A DNA stretch of 64,000 nt, from positions 62,001 to 126,000 of the forward strand of contig NZ_JBNXUM010000014.1 in assembly GCF_050563545.1 (NCBI RefSeq), written 5' to 3'. The position numbers were made by a program, and so were the translations under genes. Source of the DNA: Falsiroseomonas sp050563545 (GTDB lineage: Bacteria; Pseudomonadota; Alphaproteobacteria; Acetobacterales; Acetobacteraceae). Of the stretch, positions 50,903 through 59,711 are shown piece after piece (position 1 is the first letter of the stretch; each line of letters starts with the position of its first letter). The notes below the pieces were generated by a model. That model was not told the origin of the DNA, searched no databases, and worked only from the letters and a program-made list of their open reading frames with translations.

Positions 50903-51576
50903 TGCCGGATCTCCGCATCGCCGCGCCGCGGTCGCTGACCGAGATGGTGATCGAGCGCCTGGAGCAGGCGATCGTGGACGGCGAGTTCGGCCTGGGCGAG
51001 GCGATCCCGGAGGAGACGCTGGCCCGCGCGATCGGCGTCAGCCGCACGCCGGTGCGCGACGCGCTGGCGATCCTGCAGGCGAGCGGCCTGGTCAGCGTGG
51101 TCAGCAAGAAGGGCAGCTACGTCTTCCGCCCGACCGCGCAGGACGCGGCGGCGCTCTGCGAATACCGCTTCCTGCTGGAAGCCGAGGGCATCCGCCTTTC
51201 GCATGCCCGCGCGCGCGACGCGGCGCTGGCGGCGATGGAGGAAAGCCTGGCCGCGATGAAGGCGGTGCTGAAAGGCGATGCGGTGGCCTATGGCCGCGCC
51301 GATACGCGCTTCCACCGCAGCTTCCTCGACCATTGCGGCAATGCGTATCTGCAGCAGGCCTACCAGCTCGCCGGCGCGAAGGTCGCGGCGCTGCGCATCC
51401 ACCTGACTGCGCATGTCGTGGAACGCCGCGCGCAATCCTTCGCGGAACACCGCGAAATGGTGGCGTGCTTCGCCGGCGGCCGGATCGAGGCGATGCTGGC
51501 GATCCTGTCCGGCCACATCGACCGCACCCGCGTGGTCTATGTGGACGCGCTCTCCGCGCAGGCGCCCGCGGCATGA
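50902..51576 (+). CDS. GntR/FCD-family transcriptional regulator
   Basis: 224 residues. Winged helix (LTEMVIERLEQAIVDGEFGLG; ETLARAIGVSRTPVRDALAIL) and the all-helical FCD ligand domain with the metal-binding pattern (YGRADTRFHRSFLDHCGN; HLTAHV; AEHREMV). FCD regulators of this kind sense carboxylic acids such as lactate or glycolate. It starts in a TGATG overlap with the oxidase and ends in an ATGA overlap with the isomerase. The palindrome at 49421 is its likely operator. Confidence 0.92.
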   Translation: MPDLRIAAPRSLTEMVIERLEQAIVDGEFGLGEAIPEETLARAIGVSRTPVRDALAILQASGLVSVVSKKGSYVFRPTAQDAAALCEYRFLLEAEGIRLSHARARDAALAAMEESLAAMKAVLKGDAVAYGRADTRFHRSFLDHCGNAYLQQAYQLAGAKVAALRIHLTAHVVERRAQSFAEHREMVACFAGGRIEAMLAILSGHIDRTRVVYVDALSAQAPAA

Positions 51577-52376
51577 CCGGCTTCTCGCTCGCACACCTGA
51601 CGGCACTGTCGCTGCCGCCGCCCGAGCTGGTCCGCGTCGCGGCGCGCACGGGCTATCGCTCGGTCGGGCTGCGGTTGCTGCGCGTCACGCCGGACAGCCC
51701 GGGCCACCCCCTGCAGGACGATCCCGCGGCGCTGCGCGAGACCAGGCGCGCCCTGGCCGAAACCGGGCTCTCGGTCCTCGACATCGAGTTCGTGCGCATC
51801 ACCCCCGATCTCGACGTCGCGGCGCTCGACTCCTTCGTGGCCACGGGTGCGGCGCTCGGCGCGCGCTTCGTCATCGCCGCGCCCTACGATCCCGACCGGG
51901 CAAGGCTCGCCGACGGCTTCGGCGCACTCTGCGATCTTGCCGCCCGCTACGGCATGGCCGCGCTGCTGGAGTTCTTCCCCTATGCCGCCGTGCGCGACCT
52001 CCCCGGCGCGGCCGCGATCGTGGAGGAAGCGGGCCGCGGCAATGGCGGCATCCTGGTGGACACGCTGCATTTCGACCGCTCGCTCGGTACGCCCGCGCAG
52101 ATCGCCGCGATCGATCCCGCGCGCTTCCCCATGGCGCATGTCTGCGACGCGCCGGCCGAACGCCCGGCCACGACCGAGGGCCTGCTCCACCACGCCCGCG
52201 CCGAGCGCCTGCCGCCCGGCGAGGGCGGCATCGAGATCAAGGGTGTGCTGGACGCCCTGCCGCCAGGCATCCCCATCGCGCTCGAGGTGCCGATGGAGGC
52301 GATGGCCCGCGCTCTCGGCGCCGAGGCCGTGGCGCTGCGCGTGGGCGAAGCCGCCGACCGGCTGCTGCACCCATGA
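51573..52376 (+). CDS. Sugar phosphate isomerase/epimerase-like TIM-barrel protein
   Basis: 267 residues of the xylose-isomerase-like TIM-barrel family (AP endonuclease family 2). LSLPPPELVRVAARTGYRSVGLRL opens the barrel. Metal ligands are seen at LLEFFPYAA, ILVDTLHFDRSLG and MAHVCDA, with the last Glu in ALEVPMEA. It would isomerise or epimerise a sugar acid or hydroxyacid taken in by the adjacent receptor. Coupled to the GntR gene (ATGA). Confidence 0.88.
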   Translation: MTGFSLAHLTALSLPPPELVRVAARTGYRSVGLRLLRVTPDSPGHPLQDDPAALRETRRALAETGLSVLDIEFVRITPDLDVAALDSFVATGAALGARFVIAAPYDPDRARLADGFGALCDLAARYGMAALLEFFPYAAVRDLPGAAAIVEEAGRGNGGILVDTLHFDRSLGTPAQIAAIDPARFPMAHVCDAPAERPATTEGLLHHARAERLPPGEGGIEIKGVLDALPPGIPIALEVPMEAMARALGAEAVALRVGEAADRLLHP

Positions 52377-52417
52377 CCAAACTCACCAAGGCCAACCGGA
52401 GGGAGCCCAGGAAGACC

Positions 52418-53392
52418 ATGATCAACCGTCGCACCATGCTCGGCGCGCTTGGCGCCGGCGCGGCCATCGCCGCCAACCCCGCCCGCGCGCAGGACGACTA
52501 TCCCTCGCGCCCCGTCACCGTCGTCGTGCCCTTCGGCGCGGGCGGCTCGACCGACGCCTATACGCGGCTGGTGATGCAGCGCATCGGCCAGGATCTCGGC
52601 CGGTCCTTCGCGGTGGACAACCGCTTCGGCGCCTCCGGCACGATCGGCGCGGCATCGGTCGCGCGGTCGCGGCCGGACGGCTACACGCTGCTGCTGACGA
52701 CGATCAGCTCCTACGCCATGGCGCCGAACCTGATGCAGGTGCCCTACGACAACGAACGCGCCTTCGCCTCCGCCGGCATGGTCGCGTCCATGCCGATGGT
52801 GATGCTGGTCGGCCGCAACCACCCCGCGCGGACCATCCAGGAGTATGTCGAGCTCGCGCGACGCAACCCGGGCCGCGAGATCTTCGGCAATCCCGGCACC
52901 GGCTCGTCCGGCCATCTCGCCGCCGAGCTCTTCTTCCAGGAAGCGCGGATCGAGGTGAACGACGTCGCCTATCGCGGCACGCCCGCCGCGATCCAGGCGG
53001 TGATCGCCGGCGAGGCCGGGATGCTCTTCGTGCCCTCCTCCGCGATCATGGGCTTCGTCGCCTCGGGCGAGCTGCGGGCGCTCGGCGTCTGCTCGCAGCA
53101 GCGCGCGTCGCTGCTGCCGAACGCGCAGACCTTCGTCGAGGCCGGCTTCCCCGGCGTGCTGGTGCGCGAGGACCTGGCGCTGCTGGCGCCGGCCGGCACG
53201 CCGGACGCCATCCTGGAAAAGCTGAACCGCGCCGTCGCCACCGCGAGCGAGGCGCCGGAGCTGAAGGAGCGCCTGGCCGCGCTCGGCGTCGAGCCGAATA
53301 TCCGCCCGCGCGCGGAGTGGCCGGAATACCTTCGCTTCGAGGTCGCGCGCTGGGGCGAGCTCATTAGGGCGCGGAACATCCGGATCCAGTAG
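52418..53392 (+). CDS. Bug/TctC-family periplasmic substrate-binding protein
   Basis: 324 residues. ATG 52418 follows an AGGAAGA site and opens a twin-Arg signal (NRRTMLGALGAGAAIAANPARAQ); ATG 52373, in an ATGA overlap with the isomerase, would add 15 residues. YPSRPVTVVVPFGAGGSTDAY and SRPDGYTLLLTT are Bug motifs. It binds a carboxylate. As the last gene of the operon it links uptake to the hydroxyacid oxidase and isomerase. No TctAB membrane subunits lie nearby. Confidence 0.93.
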   Translation: MINRRTMLGALGAGAAIAANPARAQDDYPSRPVTVVVPFGAGGSTDAYTRLVMQRIGQDLGRSFAVDNRFGASGTIGAASVARSRPDGYTLLLTTISSYAMAPNLMQVPYDNERAFASAGMVASMPMVMLVGRNHPARTIQEYVELARRNPGREIFGNPGTGSSGHLAAELFFQEARIEVNDVAYRGTPAAIQAVIAGEAGMLFVPSSAIMGFVASGELRALGVCSQQRASLLPNAQTFVEAGFPGVLVREDLALLAPAGTPDAILEKLNRAVATASEAPELKERLAALGVEPNIRPRAEWPEYLRFEVARWGELIRARNIRIQ

Positions 53393-53408
53393 CGGCGGGA
53401 GGCGGCTT

Positions 53409-53452
53409 CCCCCCACCCCGACCCTCCCCCGCTTCGCGGGAGAGGGAGCGGT
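53409..53452. repeat. REP-like palindrome, copy D
   Basis: CCCACCCCGACCCTC flank plus a stem around a TTC loop (53422-53446, one mismatch) and GAGAGGGAGCGGT tail. It matches the reverse complement of the right part of copy C almost throughout. Located between the convergent TctC-type and GyrI-like genes, where it can act as terminator. Confidence 0.7.
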
Positions 53453-53519
53453 GGCGCAGGATCCGCGACCGCCTATCCCAGCAGTCGAGCTTCGTAGCTC
53501 GTGCTTGCGGAAGTCGGGG

Positions 53520-53990
53520 TCAGCCCTTCAGCGGCACCATCACCCGCGTGAGCCATTCCGCCGGCGGCAGGGCGCGGCAATCGTTCAGGTATTCCTCGCG
53601 GCAGGGCTCGAAGCGGTCCGCCTCCAGGCCCTGCGCCGCCATCCAGGTCCGGATGCGGTCATAGGCCGCGGGCAGCTCGGCATAGGGGCCCCGGAACAGC
53701 GTCACCGCCAAGCGCTGCGCCCGCGGGAAGATCACCCGCACGCCCTCACCGCGCGTGGCAACGCCCTCCGGCACCGTCATGCAGGCGTTGGAGCGCAGGC
53801 GCTCCGCCGGCACGTTTGCCGGGTCGTCCAGGAACAGGCCGATGAAGCGCGTTTCCGGCCCGACCAGGCCGCGGCCGACGCCCCACGCCATCAGGTGCTC
53901 GAACACGGCGCCGATGCCGGTGTAGGGGCCCTGGTGGGCCATCGCCGCAAGGCGCAGCGCCGGTTCGTCCTGGATCGAGACCGCGTCCAT
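53520..53990 (-). CDS. GyrI-like effector-binding domain protein
   Basis: 156 residues. ATG 53990 has a GGGAGGGG site; the longer frame upstream lacks support. The sequence PALRLAAMAHQGPYTGIGAVFEHLMAW, then FIGLFLDDPANVPAERLRSNACMTV and FPRAQRLAVTLFRGPYAELPAAYDRI, matches the GyrI-like/SbmC effector-binding fold of AraC regulators, here without a DNA-binding domain. Stand-alone members bind or hydrolyse small molecules. It is divergent from lpdA. Confidence 0.85.
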   Translation of the reverse strand: MDAVSIQDEPALRLAAMAHQGPYTGIGAVFEHLMAWGVGRGLVGPETRFIGLFLDDPANVPAERLRSNACMTVPEGVATRGEGVRVIFPRAQRLAVTLFRGPYAELPAAYDRIRTWMAAQGLEADRFEPCREEYLNDCRALPPAEWLTRVMVPLKG

Positions 53991-54067
53991 CGCCCCTCCC
54001 GCGTCGTTCCGCATGCCAGCCATGAGGGAGCGGGCGGTCAATCCGGCCCCGCAGCCCCCGACATGGC

Positions 54068-54095
54068 TTGAACCCGGGCCGTCCCTGCGTATGGT
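54068..54095 (+). promoter_or_regulatory. Candidate promoter for lpdA
   Basis: TTGAAC and TATGGT hexamers separated by 16 bases, 38 bases before the lpdA start. Weak match to sigma70. Confidence 0.35.
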
Positions 54096-54132
54096 CCGGC
54101 CCGCGAAAAGAAACCCGGAAGGCAGCCATACC

Positions 54133-55551
54133 ATGGCCAACAGCTTCGACGTCATCGTGATCGGCGCCGGTCCCGGCGGCTATGTCTGCGCGATCCGCGC
54201 CGCGCAGCTTGGCCTCAAGGTCGCCTGCGTCGAGAAGCGCGCGACGCTGGGCGGCACCTGCCTGAACATCGGCTGCATCCCGTCCAAGGCCCTGCTGCAT
54301 TCGTCGGAGCACTTCGAGGAGGCGATGCACAAGCTCGCCGACCACGGGGTGAAGGTCGGCAGCGTGTCGCTGGATCTCGCCCGCATGCAGGCCCGCAAGG
54401 GCGAGGTCGTGTCGGCCAACGTCAAGGGCATCGAGTTCCTGTTCAAGAAGAACAAGGTGACCTGGCTCAAGGGCGAAGGCCGCGTCGTCGCCGCCCCCGG
54501 CGGCGCAGGACAAGATTCACCCGGCAAGGTTGAGGTCGCCGGCACCACCTACGACACGAAGCACATCGTCATCGCCACGGGCTCGGAATCCACGCCGCTG
54601 CCCGGCGTCGAGGTCGATGAGAAGCAGATCGTCACCTCCACCGGCGCGCTGGAGCTCGACAAGGTCCCGGGCCACCTGGTCGTCATCGGCGGCGGCGTGA
54701 TCGGGCTGGAGCTGGGGTCGGTGTGGCGCCGCCTCGGCGCCGAGGTGACGGTGGTGGAGTTCCTCGACCGTCTGTTGCCCGGCATGGACGCGGAGATCGG
54801 CAAGCAGTTCGAGCGCATCCTCGGCAAGCAGGGCATTAAGTTCCGGCTCAAGAGCAAGGTGACGGGCGCCAAGAAGGACGCGTCCGGCATCACCCTGTCG
54901 GTCGAGCCCGTCGGAGGCGGCGCGGCGGAGGAGATCAAGGCCGATGTCGTCCTGCTCGCAATCGGGCGGCGCGCCTACACCGACAAGCTCGGCCTGAAGG
55001 AGGTTGGCGTCGCCCTGGACGAGCGGGGCCGTGTGAAGACCGACGAGCACTTCGCGACCAATGTCCCCGGCATCTGGGCGATCGGCGATGTCATCGCGGG
55101 CGCGATGCTGGCCCACAAGGCGGAGGAGGAAGGCGTCGCGTTGGCCGAGCACCTCGCGGGCCAGAAGCCGCACATCAACTACGATGCGATCCCGGGCGTG
55201 GTCTACACCTGGCCCGAGGTCGCGAGCATCGGCAAGACCGAGGAGGAGCTGAAGGCCGCCGGCGTCGCCTACAAGGTCGGCAAGTTTCCCTTCACCGCGA
55301 ACGGGCGCGCGCGCGCGATGGGCGACATGGACGGCTTCGTGAAGATCCTGGCGGACAGGCAGACCGACCGCGTGCTGGGCGCGCATATCCTGGGCCCGGA
55401 CGCCGGCACGCTGATCGCGGAAATCGCCATCGCGATGGAATTCGGCGCGAGCGCCGAGGACGTTGCGCGGACGTGCCACGCGCATCCCTCGCTGAACGAG
55501 GCGGTGAAGGAAGCCGCGCTGGCCGTGGACGGCCGGCCGATTCATATCTGA
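54133..55551 (+). CDS. lpdA: Dihydrolipoyl dehydrogenase
   Basis: 472 residues, the E3 component of 2-oxoacid dehydrogenase complexes. FAD motif VIGAGPGGYVCAIRAAQLG, redox disulfide in GGTCLNIGCIPSKALL, NAD motif VIGGGVIGLELGSVW, the second FAD motif GIWAIGDVIAGAMLAHKA, and the C-terminal His-Glu in HAHPSLNEAVKEAA. It reoxidises dihydrolipoyl groups with NAD+. No E1 or E2 genes are adjacent, so it is a stand-alone copy. The upstream frame to 54013 is not coding. Confidence 0.96.
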   Translation: MANSFDVIVIGAGPGGYVCAIRAAQLGLKVACVEKRATLGGTCLNIGCIPSKALLHSSEHFEEAMHKLADHGVKVGSVSLDLARMQARKGEVVSANVKGIEFLFKKNKVTWLKGEGRVVAAPGGAGQDSPGKVEVAGTTYDTKHIVIATGSESTPLPGVEVDEKQIVTSTGALELDKVPGHLVVIGGGVIGLELGSVWRRLGAEVTVVEFLDRLLPGMDAEIGKQFERILGKQGIKFRLKSKVTGAKKDASGITLSVEPVGGGAAEEIKADVVLLAIGRRAYTDKLGLKEVGVALDERGRVKTDEHFATNVPGIWAIGDVIAGAMLAHKAEEEGVALAEHLAGQKPHINYDAIPGVVYTWPEVASIGKTEEELKAAGVAYKVGKFPFTANGRARAMGDMDGFVKILADRQTDRVLGAHILGPDAGTLIAEIAIAMEFGASAEDVARTCHAHPSLNEAVKEAALAVDGRPIHI

Positions 55552-55590
55552 CCCTCAGGCGCCGGCGGCCGGGCCGGCGACCGAGCACCC

Positions 55591-57198
55591 TCAGTTCCGC
55601 CCAGGCGCCCCGCTGCTGGAGACGACATCCGGCCGGGAAGGCGAGTATTCCGCCGCCCGACGCCGGGCGATCTCCGCTTCCTCGACCCGCCCGAGCCTCT
55701 GCAGGACCATCGCGCGGAAGTTCCAGTTCTGTGCGCCATACGGCCGCATGCGCAGCGCCTCGTCCATCGTGGCCAGCGCATCGTCGCCACGACCCAGCGC
55801 GACGAGGATCAGGGCGCGCGAGCCCAGCACGACGCCTCGGATATAGGGCGACGAATCGAGCAGCAGCGCCCGATCGACGGTCTCGAGCGCCTCCTCCGGG
55901 CGCCCGCCGATGAGCAGGGTGCGCCCGGTCCACATGAGCGGAAGGGGCGGCTCCGTGTAGTCGCGATTGGGAATCTCGGCGGCGCGACGGTAGGCCGCCA
56001 GCGCGTCTTCCGTGCGGTTTACGGCACGCAGTCCGTGACCGTACCAGACATGCGTATCCGCCAGGTCCGGCCGCTCCAGCCGATAGCGCGTCGCGACCTC
56101 CAGCGCCTCCGTGCCGCGGTTGAGCGCGACGAGGCTCAGGACCTCGAAGTTGCGCGCCAGCGCGTAGGTCGGGTCGAGGCGCAGCGCGGCACGCAGCTCC
56201 GCCAGCGCCTCCTCGGACCGGCCGAGGTTGAACAGCACGCGCCCGAGCGTGCCCCGGCTGAACGCGGAATCCGGGTCGAGCGAGGCGGCGCGCCGGAGCG
56301 GCGCGAGCGCGTCGAAGTCGCGCCCGGTCTGCTCGAGCGCTGCCGCCAGCCCGTACCAGCCCGATGCGAAGCGCGGCCGCTCCTGCGTCAGCCGCCCGAA
56401 GATCGCCATCGCGCCGTCCACGTCGTTGTCGCCGAGCAGCGACTGGCCGATCAGGTACTCGACCGTGTCGAGCGTCGCCTGGTCGAGGTCCCTCCGGTTG
56501 CGCAGAGCGCCGAGCTGCCGGCGCACCGCTTCCTGATCTCGCAGTGTCGTGGCGACGTGCCAGGCATAGACCTGGGGCTGCAGCGCGCGCCAAACCTCGG
56601 GCGCCGCGGCGGCGAGCAGCCCGTCGACGTCGCCCGCGCCGAAGCCGCCGATGTTCGCGACCTCGCCATGACCGCTGACGCGCAGCCTGATCGCAAGACG
56701 GTCGCCAGCGACGACGATCTCCCCGCTCACCTGTGTGCGCCGGACGTCGAGGGCCTCGCGCAGCAGCGAGGCGAGCGCCTTCAGCGACAGGCCCGCGATC
56801 GGCACCGCGAGGTCCGGCTGCTCGCCGGCGAGCTCCGTCGACCGCCGCAACATGCGCTGGCGCTCGGCCGGCGCGGCGGCGTGCTGCATGTGGTCCACGA
56901 GCCGGCGCGCCACCACCGCCGGGGCGTGTCCGTCATCGACCAGGCGCGCCGGAACGTCCACGCGCACGATCTCGATGGCTTCGTTGCGCACCTCGCGCCA
57001 GAGCGCGACGCCGATCGAGAGAGTCAGCAGGAGGAAGAAGGCGCTCACCAGCACCTGCCGGGCGAACTGCAGGCGCGCCATCGCGCGCTCGCTCGTCAAG
57101 CCGGATGGCGTCGCGCCTGCCTCCGCCGGCACGCTCCGCTCGGGCTGGACGGCGTTCGCTTGCGCCACGGCGCTTCCCTTCAGGCAGCCGTGCGGCAT
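55591..57198 (-). CDS. Membrane-anchored TPR-repeat protein
   Basis: 535 residues. A cytoplasmic N terminus precedes one membrane helix (QVLVSAFFLLLTLSIGVALW, near residues 47-66). A middle domain (GEIVVAGDRLAIRLRVSG...) and then at least six TPR-like units follow (GWYGLAAALEQTGRDFDAL; FSRGTLGRVLFNLGRSEEAL; NFRAMVLQRLGRVEEAE). The architecture resembles the sensory half of CadC- or cyclase-type proteins, but no DNA-binding or cyclase domain is present. ATG 57198 is used; ATG 57081 would remove 39 residues and start just before the helix. Probable periplasmic protein-interaction scaffold. Confidence 0.82.
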   Translation of the reverse strand: MPHGCLKGSAVAQANAVQPERSVPAEAGATPSGLTSERAMARLQFARQVLVSAFFLLLTLSIGVALWREVRNEAIEIVRVDVPARLVDDGHAPAVVARRLVDHMQHAAAPAERQRMLRRSTELAGEQPDLAVPIAGLSLKALASLLREALDVRRTQVSGEIVVAGDRLAIRLRVSGHGEVANIGGFGAGDVDGLLAAAAPEVWRALQPQVYAWHVATTLRDQEAVRRQLGALRNRRDLDQATLDTVEYLIGQSLLGDNDVDGAMAIFGRLTQERPRFASGWYGLAAALEQTGRDFDALAPLRRAASLDPDSAFSRGTLGRVLFNLGRSEEALAELRAALRLDPTYALARNFEVLSLVALNRGTEALEVATRYRLERPDLADTHVWYGHGLRAVNRTEDALAAYRRAAEIPNRDYTEPPLPLMWTGRTLLIGGRPEEALETVDRALLLDSSPYIRGVVLGSRALILVALGRGDDALATMDEALRMRPYGAQNWNFRAMVLQRLGRVEEAEIARRRAAEYSPSRPDVVSSSGAPGRN

Positions 57199-57346
57199 GT
57201 TCCACCGCGCCGCGCGACGATGGAAGCAATTTCCGTTCGCCAGCGCGGGGGGTCGCCATGGCCTTGGCTTGCCGCCCGGGGCCCTGTATCGCCCGGCATG
57301 CCAAGCTGCCGGCTTCCGCGCCGGCTGCGCGAGCAACCGAGGAAGC

Positions 57347-58654
57347 ATGACCGACAAGCGCACCGCCGCCATCCGCCGCCTCGCCGAGCATGTCGCGGCG
57401 CTCGTGAAGGCCGATTTCGTGCTCCGGCTCTGGGACGGCTCCGAGGTGCCGATGGGCCCGGAAGCGCGCAATGACCTGGCTTTCGCCATCCGCTCCCCTG
57501 CGATGCTGACGCGCCTGGTGTGGAAGCCGAGGATCGACACGATCGCGGAAGGCTTCGCCACCGGCGATCTCGCGATCGAGGGCGGGACGCTGCTCGACCT
57601 CGCGGCGCGGGCGGAAGGCGGCCGGCGCGGACTCATCAAGAAGGTGGACAAGGCGCTGGCGGCGCGCGCGCTGCTGCCCTTCCTCTTCGGCCAGGGCTCG
57701 GCGAAGACCAACCATGCCTGGACCGGCCCCGGGGACGCCGCGGCGTACGGCAAGGGGCGCGACGACAAGGCGCTGATGCATTTCCACTACGATCTGTCGA
57801 ACGCCTTCTACGCGCTCTTCCTCGACCCCGAGATGGTCTACACCTGCGCCTACTGGCCGACCGCCGAGACGACGCTGGAGCAGGCCCAGATCGCCAAGCT
57901 CGACCTCGTCTGCCGCAAGCTGCGGCTGCAGCAGGGCGAGCGACTTCTCGACATCGGCTGCGGCTGGGGCGGCATGGTGATCCACGCCGCGACCCACTAC
58001 GGCGTGCACGCCACCGGCGTGACGCTGGCCGAGGAGCAGTACGCCTACGCCGTCGAGAAGGTGAAGCGCCTCGGCCTCGAGGACCGCGTGACGATCCTGC
58101 TGAAGGACTTTCGGGACCTCGACGTCCCGCCCTTCGACAAGGTGAGCTCGATCGGCATGTACGAGGCGGTCGGACTCGACAACCGCGAGGGCTACTTCAG
58201 GGGCATCAAGGACCGCCTGCGGCCGCGCGGCGCCTATCTCCACCACGCCATCGCGCGGCCGATGAAGAAGAACGAGAAGGAGTTCCGCAGGAAGCGGCCG
58301 GAGTTCGATGCGCTGGTGAAATACATCTTCCCCGGCGGGGAGCTCGACCACATCGGCGGCACGCATGACGCGATGGAGCGCAACGGCTTCGAGATCCACG
58401 ACTGCGAGGGGCTGCGCGAGCATTACGGCCGCACCTGCCGCGCCTGGACGGACCGGTTGTTCGCGCGACGCGAGGAAGCGGTGAAGGAAGTGGGCCTGGC
58501 GAAGACGGAGATCTGGCTGCTCTATCTCGCGGGCTGCGCGCTTGCCTTCGAGCGCGGCACCGTCGGCATCTTCCAGACGCTCGCGACGAAGCGCGCGCGC
58601 GGCCCGTCCGGCCTGCCGCCGACGCGCAACGATTGGTATCGCAACGACGGTTGA
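57347..58654 (+). CDS. cfa: Cyclopropane-fatty-acyl-phospholipid synthase
   Basis: 435 residues. An N-terminal lipid-binding segment (VWKPRIDTIAEGFATGDLAIEGG) precedes the SAM-binding core LLDIGCGWGGMVIHAA and VTLAEEQYAYA. SIGMYEAVGLDNREGYF carries the active-site Glu region, and the conserved C terminus includes YLAGCALAFERG. It methylenates unsaturated acyl chains of membrane phospholipids. ATG 57347 has a GAGGAAG site. It is divergent from the TPR gene; the next small membrane gene is 32 bases downstream. Confidence 0.94.
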   Translation: MTDKRTAAIRRLAEHVAALVKADFVLRLWDGSEVPMGPEARNDLAFAIRSPAMLTRLVWKPRIDTIAEGFATGDLAIEGGTLLDLAARAEGGRRGLIKKVDKALAARALLPFLFGQGSAKTNHAWTGPGDAAAYGKGRDDKALMHFHYDLSNAFYALFLDPEMVYTCAYWPTAETTLEQAQIAKLDLVCRKLRLQQGERLLDIGCGWGGMVIHAATHYGVHATGVTLAEEQYAYAVEKVKRLGLEDRVTILLKDFRDLDVPPFDKVSSIGMYEAVGLDNREGYFRGIKDRLRPRGAYLHHAIARPMKKNEKEFRRKRPEFDALVKYIFPGGELDHIGGTHDAMERNGFEIHDCEGLREHYGRTCRAWTDRLFARREEAVKEVGLAKTEIWLLYLAGCALAFERGTVGIFQTLATKRARGPSGLPPTRNDWYRNDG

Positions 58655-58686
58655 AGCGCGCCAGCGCGCGGACCATCTCGCGCGCC

Positions 58687-58968
58687 ATGATGGAGTTCCG
58701 ACCTTCGGCGCCGCGCAAGGCGGCCGGTATCGGCATGCTGGGCCTCGGCGTCCTCGGCCTGGTGCTGCCCTTCCTGCAGGGATTCCTGTTCCTGGCACTC
58801 GGCGTCTTCATCCTGCGCCACCAGTACGTCTGGGCGCATCGAGGCATGGGCTGGATCGAGGGCCGCTGGCCCGGCGCCGTCGCGAAGGTGGAGGGGATGG
58901 AAGCGCGCCTGCTCGCCCGCTTCCGCGCCGGCATGGAACACGTCCGCGGCTGGTTCCGCCGGGGCTGA
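58687..58968 (+). CDS. Small PGPGW-like transmembrane protein
   Basis: 93 residues. After a basic start (RPSAPRKAAGIG) a single long hydrophobic stretch (MLGLGVLGLVLPFLQGFLFL and ALGVFIL) with the LPFLxGFLFLALGVFIL pattern resembles the PGPGW/DUF454-type small membrane proteins. ATG 58687 or 58690. An amphipathic C-terminal helix follows (EARLLARFRAGMEHV). Function unknown. Co-oriented with cfa. Confidence 0.75.
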   Translation: MMEFRPSAPRKAAGIGMLGLGVLGLVLPFLQGFLFLALGVFILRHQYVWAHRGMGWIEGRWPGAVAKVEGMEARLLARFRAGMEHVRGWFRRG

Positions 58969-59027
58969 AGGCAACCCGCGGCGCCGAGCCCCGTTCCACG
59001 GCGACCCCCAAACGCCGGAGACACGCC

Positions 59028-59543
59028 ATGCGCCGTCGCGCCGTCCTTGCCGCTCTCGGCACCAGCCTCGCCACGCCCGCCCTCGCGCAGACCCTGCTGG
59101 AGCGGCTGACCGGCACCGTCGGCGCCGGCACCTTCGTCGAAATGGCCACCATCTCCGACAATTTCGAGATCACCTCGTCGAACCTGTTGCTGGCGCGCAG
59201 CCAGCACCCGCAGATCCGCGCCTTCGCCGAGCACATGGTGCAGGCGCACACCCAGTCATCATCCGAGCTCAAGGCCATCCCGGAGGCGGTGACGCGGCTG
59301 TCCACCGCGCTCGACGAGCGGCATGGCGACATGCTGGAGGCGCTGCGCCGCGCCGAGGATGTGGACCGGCTGAACCGGCTCTATGTCCAGATGCAGGTCC
59401 AGGCGCATGAGGAGGCGGTGGAACTCTACGAAACCTATGCCCGCAGCGGCGGCGTGCCCTCGCTGCAGGCCTTCGCGCAGAAATACGCGCCGGAGATCAG
59501 CCGGCACCTCGCCATGGCGCGCGCGCTGCAGGCGCCGGGCTGA
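59028..59543 (+). CDS. DUF4142 (ferritin-like) exported protein
   Basis: 171 residues. A signal peptide (RRRAVLAALGTSLATPALAQ) is followed by a helical ferritin-like DUF4142 domain: FVEMATISDNFEITSSNLLLA, IRAFAEHMVQAHTQSSSELK, DMLEALRRAEDVDRLNRLYVQMQVQAHEEA (in parts) and FAQKYAPEISRHLAMAR. The family occurs in stress-related exported proteins; a metal-binding role is inferred from fold only. GGAG lies 8 bases before ATG 59028. A terminator-like hairpin follows. Confidence 0.9.
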   Translation: MRRRAVLAALGTSLATPALAQTLLERLTGTVGAGTFVEMATISDNFEITSSNLLLARSQHPQIRAFAEHMVQAHTQSSSELKAIPEAVTRLSTALDERHGDMLEALRRAEDVDRLNRLYVQMQVQAHEEAVELYETYARSGGVPSLQAFAQKYAPEISRHLAMARALQAPG

Positions 59544-59553
59544 CCGCTGCCCC

Positions 59554-59578
59554 GGGGCGGCCCCGTTCCGGCCGCCCC
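59554..59578 (+). terminator. Terminator-like hairpin after the DUF4142 gene
   Basis: Perfect 9-base stem GGGGCGGCC / GGCCGCCCC with a 7-base loop, ten bases after the stop, followed by a short pyrimidine run (CTTCCT). Confidence 0.55.
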
Positions 59579-59711
59579 CTTCCTGGGATGAAGGACCGGC
59601 GCCCGCGCGCGCCGGAACCGCTTGACCGGCGCGCAGGCCCGGCGCAAAGGGCGGGTATTCCCGCAACCCGGATGTAGGTCCACGACGGACCCTCCGCCCC
59701 GGAGCACGCCG

